Positions 36,269-45,114 of a stretch of DNA of 64,000 nucleotides are shown piece after piece (position 1 is the first letter of the stretch; every line of letters starts with the position of its first letter). The notes beneath the pieces were generated by a model that was given only the letters and a program-made list of their open reading frames with translations, was not told the origin of the DNA and searched no databases. The translations under genes were made by a program, and so were the position numbers. Source of the stretch: Rhodococcus sp. P1Y (lineage in GTDB: Bacteria; Actinomycetota; Actinomycetes; Mycobacteriales; Mycobacteriaceae). Location: positions 1,302,001-1,366,000 of the forward strand of contig NZ_CP032762.1 in assembly GCF_003641205.1 (NCBI RefSeq), read 5' to 3'.

Positions 36269-37531
36269 GTGATTGCACGACGCATACTCGCGCACCTGAC
36301 CGTGCTCCTCGGCGCGTTCGCGGCGGTGTGGGCGATGACAGTGACGACACCCCGCACCTTTGCATACGTTGCAGGTGGTGACCGAATCGACGTATTGCTC
36401 GACAGCGCAGCAACCGCCGCTACCATCTCCGCCGTCGTTGCTGCGGTGGTTGCCACCACTTGTACCGGAAAGCGAACGGCATACGTAGCAGCGGGTTTCG
36501 GCATCTTCCTGCTTGCGGCCGTGTCGCTTTTCGCGTTCATCGGTCAGCTGCACATTCGGGCGATCGCGGCTGGGTTGATTCTCGGCGGCTGCGCGGCGCT
36601 GATCGGTAGTCGCGATCATCGAACGTTGCAGTCCGCGTTGATCGTCGGGGCAATTGCGGGCATTGTGTTGGTGAGACCGATCGAAGCGAGTCGGACGCGC
36701 TACCGCGACTACATCACCGACGATATGCCGCAGACCTACCTGCTGATTGCGCTGGTGGTGTTCGCGATCCTGCTCGTCGCGTCGCAAATCGGCAATTCCT
36801 CGGACCCCGTCGAAGCCTCGGACAGTGTCGAAGGTAGAAGCCGAGTTCTGTTGGTGGCGATAGCAGTTCCTATCGCCGGGCTGGTTCTGTACTGGATGTT
36901 CGAACGTTCGGTGGACTCACTCGGTGCGGGCGGAGCGATGCAGGATCGGTGGCTGACCGGCCTCGTCGTCATTCCACTTCTCGTCGGTGCGGCCTTTGTG
37001 CTCCCTGGTCTGACGGGCACCGTCGTGCTTGCTGCACTGGCATTCCTCGCGTCGATGACGGCGGGGTCGCTCGGATTTCCGACGGCGCTGCTGTTCGTCG
37101 CGCTGATCGTGGTGGGCGCGTTGGTGGGGTGGCGACGGCCATCGCCGCTGATCGCCCTGGGCGTGTTGGCGGTGGTTGCAGCGACCGGTGTGTTCGCCGA
37201 ATCCTCGCTCGAAGACGTACAACTCGCGGCCAACACCCTGGTCTTGCCGGTGGCCGTCGGCGTGCTGTACGCCTCGTTGCTGCCGACGAGTGCGCCCGCC
37301 GCCGCGATTGCGGTGACTACGCCGATCTGTGTGTCGGTCCCCATCGTCGCGGAGTACGGGTGGACCGCATACACCCCGCTGACCTCTATCGAACCCACCT
37401 TCAGCCCGAGCACGTGGGTGTGGACGTCCACCGCCGTCGGAGTCGGTTCGGTTCTCGCGGCCGGTGCCGCGCTGATGGTCCTCAGAGCTCGCAGAAGCGG
37501 ATCTGACTCTTCGTCCTCAGCAAGAACTTAA
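36269..37531 (+). CDS. polytopic membrane protein of unknown function
   Basis: A 420-residue protein with about 12 hydrophobic segments (for example LTVLLGAFAAVWAMTV, YVAAGFGIFLLAAVSLFAF, LTGLVVIPLLVGAAFVLPG, VLAALAFLASM). No transporter signature is recognised. The GTG at 36269 (VIARRILAHLTV) is chosen since the upstream frame is antisense to the neighbouring gene. Its last four bases overlap the stop of the convergent small membrane protein. A transporter or sensor role is possible, not shown. Confidence 0.65.
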   Translation: MIARRILAHLTVLLGAFAAVWAMTVTTPRTFAYVAGGDRIDVLLDSAATAATISAVVAAVVATTCTGKRTAYVAAGFGIFLLAAVSLFAFIGQLHIRAIAAGLILGGCAALIGSRDHRTLQSALIVGAIAGIVLVRPIEASRTRYRDYITDDMPQTYLLIALVVFAILLVASQIGNSSDPVEASDSVEGRSRVLLVAIAVPIAGLVLYWMFERSVDSLGAGGAMQDRWLTGLVVIPLLVGAAFVLPGLTGTVVLAALAFLASMTAGSLGFPTALLFVALIVVGALVGWRRPSPLIALGVLAVVAATGVFAESSLEDVQLAANTLVLPVAVGVLYASLLPTSAPAAAIAVTTPICVSVPIVAEYGWTAYTPLTSIEPTFSPSTWVWTSTAVGVGSVLAAGAALMVLRARRSGSDSSSSART

Positions 37532-37743
37532 CTCTGGGCCCGAGGGCGAGCCCAGAACCAGAGAAGTGCGCCGAGAACGGGCATTGCCAGAACGAACACG
37601 CACCACCAGAACTTCGCGCCGCTGCGCGGGTGGTCGGTACGCAGGATCGACACCCACGCGATGACCACGAGGAGCGCCCACATCGCCGCAATGGCCATCC
37701 AGGCGAGGTCGAAGCCCAGTGGCAAGGTTGGGTTGGAGTCCAT
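37528..37743 (-). CDS. small two-helix membrane protein, PLD-N-like
   Basis: A 71-residue protein with helices at 13-32 and 45-63: WMAIAAMWALLVVIAWVSIL then FWWCVFVLAMPVLGALLWFW. The spacing resembles the phospholipase D nuclease N-terminal membrane domain that occurs alone in actinobacteria. It starts ATG 37743, 65 bases after the stop of the 46-residue membrane protein gene, and may be in one operon with it. Confidence 0.6.
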   Translation of the reverse strand: MDSNPTLPLGFDLAWMAIAAMWALLVVIAWVSILRTDHPRSGAKFWWCVFVLAMPVLGALLWFWARPRAQS

Positions 37744-37807
37744 GGGCAGCCATTGTTCGTCGTGGACCTCGACGCTCTGACACCGACCCCGGACTGCTGT
37801 TGTCTCG

Positions 37808-37948
37808 CTACTCGAACACGAGCGTGGAAAGGGCGATCACGACGGCAACGAAAACGGCAAGCGTCACCCAGCCCTCCCACGTCCGTGGGCTGTATCCCCA
37901 GCCGATTCGCTTGGGGCCGAACCATCGGCGGGGCGGGTTCAGTTTCAT
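37808..37948 (-). CDS. 46-residue single-helix membrane protein
   Basis: A very short gene. It reads MKLNPPRRWFGPKRIGWGYS then WEGWVTLAVFVAVVIALSTL: an Arg/Trp-rich cytosolic start and one C-terminal helix. AAGGACAAGT upstream gives a good ribosome site, and its ATG overlaps the stop of the preceding gene (ATGA). The coupling and the pattern, known from small bacterial proteins with a PKRIGWGYxPxTWEGW block, make it a real gene. Function unknown. Confidence 0.75.
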   Translation of the reverse strand: MKLNPPRRWFGPKRIGWGYSPRTWEGWVTLAVFVAVVIALSTLVFE

Positions 37949-38253
37949 ACTTGTCCTTCCTGGTGGATGTCGAACGGCATGTGATTGGCCCAGCCGTTGC
38001 GGGCGACCAGGCGCACATGCTGGCCGTCGTGAACATCGAACGTTCTATGTGTGGCACCGAGCTCGGCCCGGGTGCCTCGATAGCGGATGAACACCCGGAC
38101 ATCGACCCGTCCCGGATCGACCTCGTGCGTAGCAGGAATTGTCCACGATTGGATGTGTTCGGTGCCGTCCAGGGAGACGACAGGCCTCGCGAAGATCCTG
38201 AGGAAAGCGCGGTTGACCCAATGTGCGTCAAACCGAACGTCGATCTTTGTCAT
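37945..38253 (-). CDS. small hypothetical protein
   Basis: A 102-residue soluble protein, mostly beta strands (MTKIDVRFDAHWVNRAFLRI, DVRVFIRYRGTRAELG, HVRLVARNGWANHMPFDI). No family recognised. GGGGTGGGA precedes ATG 38253. It is translationally coupled to the 46-residue membrane protein, so the two may work together. Confidence 0.6.
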   Translation of the reverse strand: MTKIDVRFDAHWVNRAFLRIFARPVVSLDGTEHIQSWTIPATHEVDPGRVDVRVFIRYRGTRAELGATHRTFDVHDGQHVRLVARNGWANHMPFDIHQEGQV

Positions 38254-38358
38254 TCCCACCCCCTGGTCCGTTACCCAGACTAACGGTCGGGAAGGTGGCG
38301 AGCAACAGTTCAGGGGTCGGGTCGACTCGATGGAGAACCTGTCTGCGGTTACGGGCTG

Positions 38359-39285
38359 TCAATCGGATTCCGTGATCGCGGTGATCACATCATCGGGAGC
38401 AGCGAGCGGGAGGTAACCGTCGGCGAGCATTCGTCGGCACCCGTCGAGTTCGACCTGAAGTTCGACGGGCGCCCAATTGCTCGATGCTGCACCGAACGTG
38501 GACGTCGTTGCGATAGTCGATGCTCGTTCGGTACACGGCTCGGCCGGACGGGCGTCGGCCAGCTCGATCGGGGTATCGCGGGTGTCCGCGCCAAGGAAGA
38601 CCGGGGCAGGGCCTGAGACGTCGAAGCGACAGAAACCGGATGAACTGATACGAAAGTCGTTCGCGGAGAAAGTCCCCGGTGTTGCAGGCGTCAGGATGGG
38701 GGAACAGGAGAAGAACAGTCCGATGCCGGCAGTGTCGATACGCACGTCATGCTCGGTCGAACCGATCTCGTCGAGCAACTCGACCTCGTACAGGCCGGCT
38801 GTCTTCTCGAATCCGCAGTCGCTCAGTGGATGTGATGGCTCCATCGCGTTTCCCTGTGCGTCGACGAGCCACATGTCGACCTGCGCGGGGAGGCTGTAGT
38901 CGCCGCACGCAGCCGTGAACAACGACCGACGCTCGGAAGGAGCATTCAATTCCTCTATGGCCGAGGTGAAGTCGCCTGCGTATCTGCGCTCGACGTAGCC
39001 GGTGGTTCCATCGGCGGAGACGTGGTCATTCAGGCCGTTATCGCACACCACAGCTTCCACCGGTGTGAACGTGTCGGGAACGGTGCCCCGCGGAGGCCGC
39101 GGCGCCGGCGTCGGTACCGGCTCGATCAGAAAGCCTTCGACCTCTTGCGGTGGTGCGCACGAAAACACCTCGACCGGGCCGATACCCGCGACCGTCCGCT
39201 CATCGGGCTCGGTAGCCACCCCGTACAGGACCAGCAGCCCGAGAATGGCGACGAACAGCGTCAGGCCCGTGCGTCGTCCGATCAC
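38359..39285 (-). CDS. exported eight-cysteine protein, family member B
   Basis: A 308-residue protein with an N-terminal helix (RRTGLTLFVAILGLLVLYGV) and an outer domain with eight cysteines (FSCAPP, VVCDN, TAACG, SDCGF, FSCSP, GFCRF, EPCTE, DGCRR). Blocks YVERRYAGDF, VDMWLVDAQGNAMEPSHP and VELQVELDGCRRML match member A closely. Function unknown. GTG 39285 overlaps the stop of the HxlR gene (GTGA), which couples the two; an HxlR link is therefore likely for this copy. Confidence 0.75.
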   Translation of the reverse strand: MIGRRTGLTLFVAILGLLVLYGVATEPDERTVAGIGPVEVFSCAPPQEVEGFLIEPVPTPAPRPPRGTVPDTFTPVEAVVCDNGLNDHVSADGTTGYVERRYAGDFTSAIEELNAPSERRSLFTAACGDYSLPAQVDMWLVDAQGNAMEPSHPLSDCGFEKTAGLYEVELLDEIGSTEHDVRIDTAGIGLFFSCSPILTPATPGTFSANDFRISSSGFCRFDVSGPAPVFLGADTRDTPIELADARPAEPCTERASTIATTSTFGAASSNWAPVELQVELDGCRRMLADGYLPLAAPDDVITAITESD

Positions 39286-39605
39286 GAACCGGTGGCCTTC
39301 GCTGCGGCTCGTTCGCCCCACAGGGCAATGGGGTCGAGCAGAGTGTTCAGCTCGGCGCCGTCGTCGCTGAGTCGGTAGTCGACCCGCAGCGGAAATCCCT
39401 CGCCTGCAGTCCGAACGACAAGTCCGTCACGGACAAGCTCCCGAAGTTGGTCGGTGAGCACCTTCTCCGAAATCCCGTCGATCGCCCGTCGCAGTTGAGC
39501 GAACCGCTGGTCGCCCTCGGCCAGTCGCCACAGGATCGTGGGTTTCCACTTGGACCCGACCAGGTCGAAGACGACATTGACCCCGCACTGTTGCCGGTCT
39601 TGCAT
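39282..39605 (-). CDS. HxlR family regulator 1
   Basis: A 107-residue winged-helix regulator. It starts ATG 39605 behind CGAGG, with the usual near-N-terminal cysteine (MQDRQQCGVNVVFDLVGSKW) that senses thiol stress or electrophiles in the family, then ILWRLAEGDQRFAQLRRAI and GISEKVLTDQLRELVRDGLV. Upstream ATG/GTG codons as far as 39674 would run into the operator palindrome. It is divergent from the imine reductase-like gene and is coupled to exported-family member B. Confidence 0.85.
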   Translation of the reverse strand: MQDRQQCGVNVVFDLVGSKWKPTILWRLAEGDQRFAQLRRAIDGISEKVLTDQLRELVRDGLVVRTAGEGFPLRVDYRLSDDGAELNTLLDPIALWGERAAAKATGS

Positions 39606-39631
39606 AGCGGCCTCGCTCACCGACGGATTGA

Positions 39632-39651
39632 TACGCACCTTTTTGTGCGTA
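39632..39651. promoter_or_regulatory. HxlR-type operator
   Basis: An exact inverted repeat TACGCAC-N6-GTGCGTA lies between the divergent HxlR and imine-reductase-like genes. The short half-sites on a six-base A/T spacer resemble HxlR operators, so it probably serves both genes. Confidence 0.7.
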
Positions 39652-39688
39652 CTCGACTCGCCCCATGCTGCCATTGATCATTGAGGGC

Positions 39689-40558
39689 ATGACAGACACA
39701 ACGATCGCCGTCCTCGGTCTGGGCGCAATGGGCACGGCAATCGCCCGCGCCGCGTCCAGACCAGGACACCGAGTTCTCGCATGGAATCGCAGTCCGAAGT
39801 CGGCTGACGACTTCACCGGAATCGGGCTGGCGTCGTCACCGGGCGACTGCATCGTGGGTGCCGATCTGGTTGTGATCTGCGTGCGCGATCACCAAGCCAG
39901 CCGGACGGTACTGGACAGCATTGCCGAGGCTGGTACCGACAGCGTTGTCGTCAATGTGTCGACGGGTACCCCCGGTGAGGCGGTCGCGTCGGCCGCGCAC
40001 GCACGCGACCTCGGACTCCGCTACGTCACCGGTGCCGTGATGGTGCCGACCCCCATGGTCGGCACCGAGGACTCTTTCGTGATCTACGCAGGCGCCGAGT
40101 CCGACCTCTCCGAGATCACCGCGCTGTTCGACGCCTTGCGCGGAACGAGTGACGTCGTCGGCGAAGATCACGGCGTCCCTCCGGCTTTGGATCTGGCGAT
40201 GCTCGACATCTATTTCGCCGGAATGTACGCACACCTGCATGCGACGGCTCTCGCCGCCGCCCACGGCGTCGAACCGTCGCGCTTTCTGCCGTATGCGCGA
40301 GGGATCGTCGACACGCTCGGTGCCTCGCTCGCTGGATTGACGTCCTCGATCGAACAACGGCGATACGACGGCGGCGAGGCACGCTTGGACATGTGCTTGT
40401 CGTTTCTCGAACACATCACCGCGACGAGCCGGGCGTCGGGAATCGATCCGGGTCTCGCCGAGCACGTACGGGCGGCGTCGGCGAGGGCGCTCGAACATTG
40501 GCCAGGAAGCACCGACTGGGATGTCGTCGGAGAGGACTTTTCCTCTCGAACTCAGTGA
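39689..40558 (+). CDS. NADPH-dependent imine reductase-like oxidoreductase
   Basis: A 289-residue beta-hydroxyacid-dehydrogenase-fold protein. The cofactor loop is VLGLGAMGTAIARAA with WNRSPKSADD after strand 2, indicating NADPH. The interdomain helix LDLAMLDIYFAGMYAHLHAT matches imine reductases, and the family dimer swaps this helical domain. The usual catalytic Asp/Tyr would lie in LDLAMLD. Substrate unknown. ATG 39689 follows GAGGGC. It is controlled in all likelihood by the divergent HxlR protein. Confidence 0.8.
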   Translation: MTDTTIAVLGLGAMGTAIARAASRPGHRVLAWNRSPKSADDFTGIGLASSPGDCIVGADLVVICVRDHQASRTVLDSIAEAGTDSVVVNVSTGTPGEAVASAAHARDLGLRYVTGAVMVPTPMVGTEDSFVIYAGAESDLSEITALFDALRGTSDVVGEDHGVPPALDLAMLDIYFAGMYAHLHATALAAAHGVEPSRFLPYARGIVDTLGASLAGLTSSIEQRRYDGGEARLDMCLSFLEHITATSRASGIDPGLAEHVRAASARALEHWPGSTDWDVVGEDFSSRTQ

Positions 40559-40587
40559 CCGGACTGTCGGCTAAGACGAAGGACGTG

Positions 40588-40648
40588 CGGACGCATGTGA
40601 ACGGAAATACCCAGAGCGCTATGTATTTTCGTTCACGGGTAGTGTCCG
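40588..40648. repeat. palindromic repeat, copy 3
   Basis: Core CATGTGAACGGAAATACCCA ... CTATGTATTTTCGTTCACG, flanked by CGGAC/GTCCG. It overlaps the last codon and stop of the membrane-protein gene on the minus strand at the same element position as in copy 1. Confidence 0.8.
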
Positions 40649-41196
40649 ACGAACTCGTACCAGTCGCCATCCCGGTGCGTGAATTCGAAATCCGTGCTGA
40701 TCAACGTGTCGACGACATCGGGCGGGCCGTCGGGGAGGTGGGCCAAGCCGGTGCCGCCGTCGGAACCGCCGCCTCGGACGAAGAAGAAACACCCTGTGTC
40801 GACTTTCCTGGTGGTCCACACGTTGTACGCGCCGATCTGCTCGTGCTCGGGTACGATTGGGCAGGTTTCGGCGGCCCTGTTCAGCGCCCCCTTGGACATC
40901 GCGAATGCGACCGTCGACGGGATGGACAGTGCCACCGACACCGCGGTGACGACGACGAGAACCGGTGTGATCGCCGTCCACGCAAGCCCTCGGTACTTGA
41001 CCAACCCGACTACTGCGAGGACCAGCCAGACGAGGCTGAGGGACGACAACATCATCGCGAACAGAAAGAAGTACGACTCCCACTTCACCGGCGGAATGTA
41101 CGACCACAGAATTCCAGCGCAGACCGAAGCAACGAGTATCGCGACGATCGAGGTCAGAACGATCCACCACACCGCGGGCCGGGGCTTCTCGGACAC
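40633..41196 (-). CDS. three-helix membrane protein, family member 2
   Basis: A 187-residue protein paralogous to that at 35674-36228. GTG 41196 gives MSEKPRPAVWWIVLTSIVAI. The three helices, the cysteines ETC and TGC, and the C-terminal block GTGLAHLPDGPP ... DGDWYEFVGHYP all align. Function unknown. The TGA stop lies inside palindromic repeat copy 3. The XRE regulator gene starts 115 bases away on the other strand. Confidence 0.75.
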   Translation of the reverse strand: MSEKPRPAVWWIVLTSIVAILVASVCAGILWSYIPPVKWESYFFLFAMMLSSLSLVWLVLAVVGLVKYRGLAWTAITPVLVVVTAVSVALSIPSTVAFAMSKGALNRAAETCPIVPEHEQIGAYNVWTTRKVDTGCFFFVRGGGSDGGTGLAHLPDGPPDVVDTLISTDFEFTHRDGDWYEFVGHYP

Positions 41197-41310
41197 CTGA
41201 GCCAATGTGCCACATCTATCGACCTGTGTCAGCGCGTCGAAGAATGCGAAACCGAAGCCATGGATCGGCGAGGCCTGGCTCCGTACCGGCGTTGGCTGTA
41301 TGAACGACAG

Positions 41311-42159
41311 ATGATCGATCGCGACGAGCTGGCCGCATTCCTGCGAGGCCGACGGGAATCCCTGCAACCCGAGGACGTGGGTTTACAGCGCGGTCGGCGT
41401 CGCAGGACTGCGGGGTTGCGGCGTGAAGAAGTCGCCGAGCTCAGCCATATGTCCGTCGACTACTACGCCCGACTGGAACGCGGCACTGGGCCCCGTCCGT
41501 CCGTCGAGATGATCGCCTCCATAGCCCAGGGCTTGCACCTCTCATTGGCCGAACGCGATCACGTCTTCCGGCTGGCCGGTCATGCGCCGCCGACGCGTGG
41601 CATGACGAGCGAGCACGTGAGTCCGGGACTTCTGCGCATCATGGACAGGTTGCACGACACCCCGGCTGAGGTGATCACCGAACTCGGCGAGACGCTGCGC
41701 CAAACTCCGTTGGGTGCGGCGCTGACCGGTGATGCGTCCCTGCGCACAGGTCGCTCGCGCAGCCTCGGATTTCGATGGTTCACCGATCCGAACGCCAGAA
41801 TGTTGTACCCACTAGAAGAGCGCGGCTACCTGTCGCGGGTATTTGTCGCCGGTATCCGCGAGGTCGTTGCGTTGCGTGGAACAGATTCTGCTGCAGCAAA
41901 GTTGGTTGAATCACTCCAGGCCGAGAGCGAAGAGTTTCGCGAGCTGTGGGCGGCGCGCGAGGTCGGTCTGCGTCCACCCGAAGTGAAGCGATTCGATCAT
42001 CCGTCGGTCGGCAGGCTCGAGCTGACGTGTCAGACGCTCCTGGATCCGGATCAGTCCCATCGACTCCTGGTGTACACCGCGATGCCGGGCAGTGAGAGTT
42101 ACGACAAGCTGCAACTGCTGGGGGTTCTGGGCACCCAGCCCGAAGCGGTGGATCGATAG
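41311..42159 (+). CDS. XRE regulator with MmyB-like ligand domain
   Basis: A 282-residue regulator. The HTH (residues 8-75) holds [20 protein letters not shown] then [18 protein letters not shown]. The C-terminal 180 residues contain [21 protein letters not shown] and [16 protein letters not shown], the MmyB-type (fatty-acid-binding) domain. It probably controls the SDR gene that follows at 68 bases; such XRE-SDR pairs are widespread in actinobacteria. ATG 41311. Confidence 0.87.
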   Translation: MIDRDELAAFLRGRRESLQPEDVGLQRGRRRRTAGLRREEVAELSHMSVDYYARLERGTGPRPSVEMIASIAQGLHLSLAERDHVFRLAGHAPPTRGMTSEHVSPGLLRIMDRLHDTPAEVITELGETLRQTPLGAALTGDASLRTGRSRSLGFRWFTDPNARMLYPLEERGYLSRVFVAGIREVVALRGTDSAAAKLVESLQAESEEFRELWAAREVGLRPPEVKRFDHPSVGRLELTCQTLLDPDQSHRLLVYTAMPGSESYDKLQLLGVLGTQPEAVDR

Positions 42160-42226
42160 GTCCTGGTTCGGCTGCACGAACGCACCCAGAATTGGCTCAG
42201 CACATCAACTCGACAGGAGCCGTCCC

Positions 42227-43132
42227 ATGGCACGAAAAATCGACATCGCAGATCTGACCGGCAAGCTCGCTGTGGTCACTGGCGCAAGCGACGGGATCGG
42301 GCGCGTCATCGCGGCGCGTCTTGCCGGTGCCGGGGCCGAAGTGATTATGCCCGTGCGTAACTCGTCGAAAGGAGAGCGTGCGGCCGAGCAGATTCGCAAT
42401 TCTGTTTCCGGCGCGACGGTGTCGACGAGGGTTCTCGATCTTTCGTCCCTCGAATCCGTTGCAGCACTGTCGGACCAGATGAACTCCGAAGGTCGACCGA
42501 TTCACATTCTCGTCAACAACGCCGGTGTCATGCAGCCGCCGCATCGCCAGGTGACCGACGACGGCGTCGAATTGCAGTTCGGCACCAACCATCTCGGTCA
42601 CTTCGCACTCACACTCGGTCTGTTGCCTCTGCTGCGCAAGGGGAGCGCCAGGGTCACCCACCAAACGTCCATCGCTGCGCTGACAGGCGGGATCAATTGG
42701 GACGACATCAACTGGGAGCGTTCGTACAACGTGGGTAAGGCATACAGTCAGTCGAAGATCGCCGTCGCCTTGTTCGCTCGCGAACTCGATGCCAGGAGTG
42801 CGCAAGAGGGCTGGGGTATAACCAGCAACATCGCGCATCCCGGGGTGTCTCCGACGAATCTGCTTGCGGCTCAACCGGGTCTTGGGCGTTCGAAAGACAC
42901 CGTCGGTCGCAGAGTCGTCGTTGCGCTCTCGCGTGTCGGAATCACGGGCAGCGTGGAGAGCGCGGCGCTGCCGGCGGTGCTGGCTGCAGCGGGCGCGCGG
43001 TCGGGCGGCGACGAGTTCTACGGTCCGACCCGTGTGATCGGCGGCCCGCCAGCGAAACGGTCGCTGTGGAAGTCGATGAAGAGCATGGACGACGCCCGGC
43101 GGCTGTGGGAGCTGTCCGAAGCCCGGTTGTGA
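42227..43132 (+). CDS. short-chain dehydrogenase/reductase
   Basis: A 301-residue SDR of the retinol-dehydrogenase-like type. Motifs: [15 protein letters not shown] (NADP site with a basic residue after it), LVNNAGVM, and [12 protein letters not shown] (YxxxK). The Ser of the triad is within [10 protein letters not shown]. Likely an NADP-dependent oxidoreductase of ketones or xenobiotics. ACAGGAGC precedes ATG 42227. It is downstream of, and probably regulated by, the XRE protein. Confidence 0.9.
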   Translation: MARKIDIADLTGKLAVVTGASDGIGRVIAARLAGAGAEVIMPVRNSSKGERAAEQIRNSVSGATVSTRVLDLSSLESVAALSDQMNSEGRPIHILVNNAGVMQPPHRQVTDDGVELQFGTNHLGHFALTLGLLPLLRKGSARVTHQTSIAALTGGINWDDINWERSYNVGKAYSQSKIAVALFARELDARSAQEGWGITSNIAHPGVSPTNLLAAQPGLGRSKDTVGRRVVVALSRVGITGSVESAALPAVLAAAGARSGGDEFYGPTRVIGGPPAKRSLWKSMKSMDDARRLWELSEARL

Positions 43133-43164
43133 GGCGCCCATCCGGCAGCAGCCTGACCTGACCG

Positions 43165-43530
43165 TCAGATCGTTCGCAGAGAAACTGCTTGGCTGACTGC
43201 GAACGCGGCAACCTCCACGGCAACGGCCGCGACGAGAATGGTGACAGCGACGTTTGGAGCCGCCAAGGCGAGAAGACCGATTCCGAGCGCCGCAAGAAAG
43301 TTGGCAGACATGACGACGATCAGTGTGGGACGCAGTCCGATTCGTGGCGGCGCGATCCGCAGTGCCGCAGCCCACGCCGCGACGACCAGCGCGATGGCGA
43401 ACATTGCCCAGGTGCTCACCCCAACCATGTCGGCGAGCCAAGGCGACAACGTCGCTACGAGGATCGCTGCCGCTGCGCAGTAGGCAGCGTCCAGTCGCAG
43501 TGATAGCGAACCGATTTTTCGACCGTTCAT
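43165..43530 (-). CDS. small four-helix membrane protein
   Basis: A 121-residue hydrophobic protein with four segments (LDAAYCAAAAILVATLSPWL, WAMFAIALVVAAWAAALRI, TLIVVMSANFLAALGIGLLA, VAVTILVAAVAVEVAAFAV). Function unknown. ATG 43530 has AAGGGGG six bases upstream, so the gene is credible. It converges on the SDR gene. Confidence 0.65.
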   Translation of the reverse strand: MNGRKIGSLSLRLDAAYCAAAAILVATLSPWLADMVGVSTWAMFAIALVVAAWAAALRIAPPRIGLRPTLIVVMSANFLAALGIGLLALAAPNVAVTILVAAVAVEVAAFAVSQAVSLRTI

Positions 43531-43592
43531 GTGACCCCCTTGCCGATGTGGACGATCGTAGGCCAACTGCGAGCGCTGTAATACCTGCGGAG

Positions 43593-45038
43593 CTACGTGA
43601 CCTTCTGAGATGGGAGCCGTCGTCGACGAACCAGCGTCAGTGCTCCAAGGACGAGGGCGAGGGCGGCAGCGGCGGCAGGAACCATCAGCGCCCGCCGGTA
43701 GTCCTCGAGTGCGGGAGTACCGAGGTCGCCGACGAGGACCACGGTGGCAATCGATACTCCGAGAGCAGCTCCGAACTGGAAACCGGTGTAGACGATTCCG
43801 CCTGCAACACCGTGCTTGTCTTCCTCCACGCCCTCGACCGCCGCCGCCGTCAAGGGACCGTAGATGAACGCGAACGCAACGCCCAGCAGCAGCAGGGACG
43901 GTAGTAGGTCGAGGAACCCTGACTGCTGGTCCAGTCGAAGAGTAAGCGCGAAACCGATTGCCACTGCGACGAGGCCCGCGACCATCACCGCGGTATTTCC
44001 GAACCGTTCGGCGAGCTTCGGTGTCAGGGTCGGCGCGATGATCAACTCGACGCCCATCGCTGCGAACGCCAGGCCGGTCTGGAGTGGGCTCCAGCCGAGC
44101 AGTTCCTGCAGGTACAGGGTGAGTACGAACTGCCAGGCGAAGAATGCGCCGATGAACAGCAGTCCGACGGCACTGACCCAGGGGAGGAGCCCTCGCGTCA
44201 ATACTCCGGTGGGGATCAACGGATCAACGACGCGTCGTTCGACAGCAACGAGTGCAGCCGTCAGAACCGCGGCGAGCCCGAATGCGGCCAAGCCCGACAC
44301 GTCGCCGACGTCGGCACCGACAGTGACGAATCCGTAGACCAGACTGACCATCAGTGCGGTGAGGATGACGCCCCCGATCAGGTCGAGGGGGCGTTTTCTG
44401 TCCGCAGCTCTATTGTCGCGAGGGATGAATACCCATCCGGCAGTGAAGAACCCAGCACCGAGCGCCGCTGGCGCGAAGAACACCAGTCGCCAATCCAGCG
44501 AAGTGAGCAGTCCGCCCGCGACGACTCCGAGGAGAAAGCCGGAGGCGCCGATCGCCCCATAGATCGCGAGTGCCTTGTTGCGAAGTGCGCCCTCTTCGAA
44601 CGTGGTGGTCAGCAGGCTGAAACCAGCGGGCGTCATGAACCCGGCAGTCGCGCCGGTGACGAACCGAACCGCGATCAACATCCACGATTCCTGCGCGATT
44701 CCCCCGAGCAACGAGAATGCGGCGAAGATTGCAAGGGCGACAAGGAAGACCGTGCGACGACCGAGAACGTCGGCAACACTGCCGCCGAGGATCATGAAGC
44801 CTGCATAGGCGAGGACGTACGCGCTGATCACCCAGTGGGCGGAGCCCGGTGCGAGACCGATGTCCGCGGCGATGCTGGGAACCGCGACGTTCAGCATGGC
44901 GATATCGATGCCTTCGAGAAACAGGGCACCGGTGACCACCGCAAGGACTGCCCATGCGCGTCGTGGTGGTGCGGATTGTTCGGTTCTTGCCCCAGATTCG
45001 TTTGTCGTACCGGATTCGGTCGTTGCACGTTCGGCCAC
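43593..45038 (-). CDS. MFS drug transporter, DHA2-type
   Basis: A 481-residue major facilitator with about 14 helices. Motifs: FLEGIDIAMLNVAVPSIA (motif D-like), GGSVADVLGRRTVFL (motif A), and GFMTPAGFSLLTTTF (near the motif C position). It resembles drug/H+ antiporters. GTG 45038 follows AGGGGAACG. It is divergent from HxlR gene 2 with a palindromic operator between, so expression is probably induced by the HxlR effector. Substrate unknown. Confidence 0.88.
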   Translation of the reverse strand: MAERATTESGTTNESGARTEQSAPPRRAWAVLAVVTGALFLEGIDIAMLNVAVPSIAADIGLAPGSAHWVISAYVLAYAGFMILGGSVADVLGRRTVFLVALAIFAAFSLLGGIAQESWMLIAVRFVTGATAGFMTPAGFSLLTTTFEEGALRNKALAIYGAIGASGFLLGVVAGGLLTSLDWRLVFFAPAALGAGFFTAGWVFIPRDNRAADRKRPLDLIGGVILTALMVSLVYGFVTVGADVGDVSGLAAFGLAAVLTAALVAVERRVVDPLIPTGVLTRGLLPWVSAVGLLFIGAFFAWQFVLTLYLQELLGWSPLQTGLAFAAMGVELIIAPTLTPKLAERFGNTAVMVAGLVAVAIGFALTLRLDQQSGFLDLLPSLLLLGVAFAFIYGPLTAAAVEGVEEDKHGVAGGIVYTGFQFGAALGVSIATVVLVGDLGTPALEDYRRALMVPAAAAALALVLGALTLVRRRRLPSQKVT

Positions 45039-45070
45039 GATGCGTTCCCCTCGGTGACTGAGCAGATGTT

Positions 45071-45087
45071 GGTTACTTCTTGTAACC
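45071..45087. promoter_or_regulatory. HxlR-type operator 2
   Basis: GGTTACTTCTTGTAACC: an inverted repeat of six-base arms around a five-base spacer, in the 76-base gap between the MFS and HxlR genes. This is the GTTAC-type operator commonly seen with HxlR regulators. Confidence 0.75.
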
Positions 45088-45114
45088 GACTTCAGGGTGG
45101 GTCATCATGGATCG

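Noticed and set aside
35129..36787. A 552-codon open frame on the minus strand
   Set aside because: It is Arg-rich, without domain signatures, and lies over three well-supported genes in other frames; a high-GC shadow.
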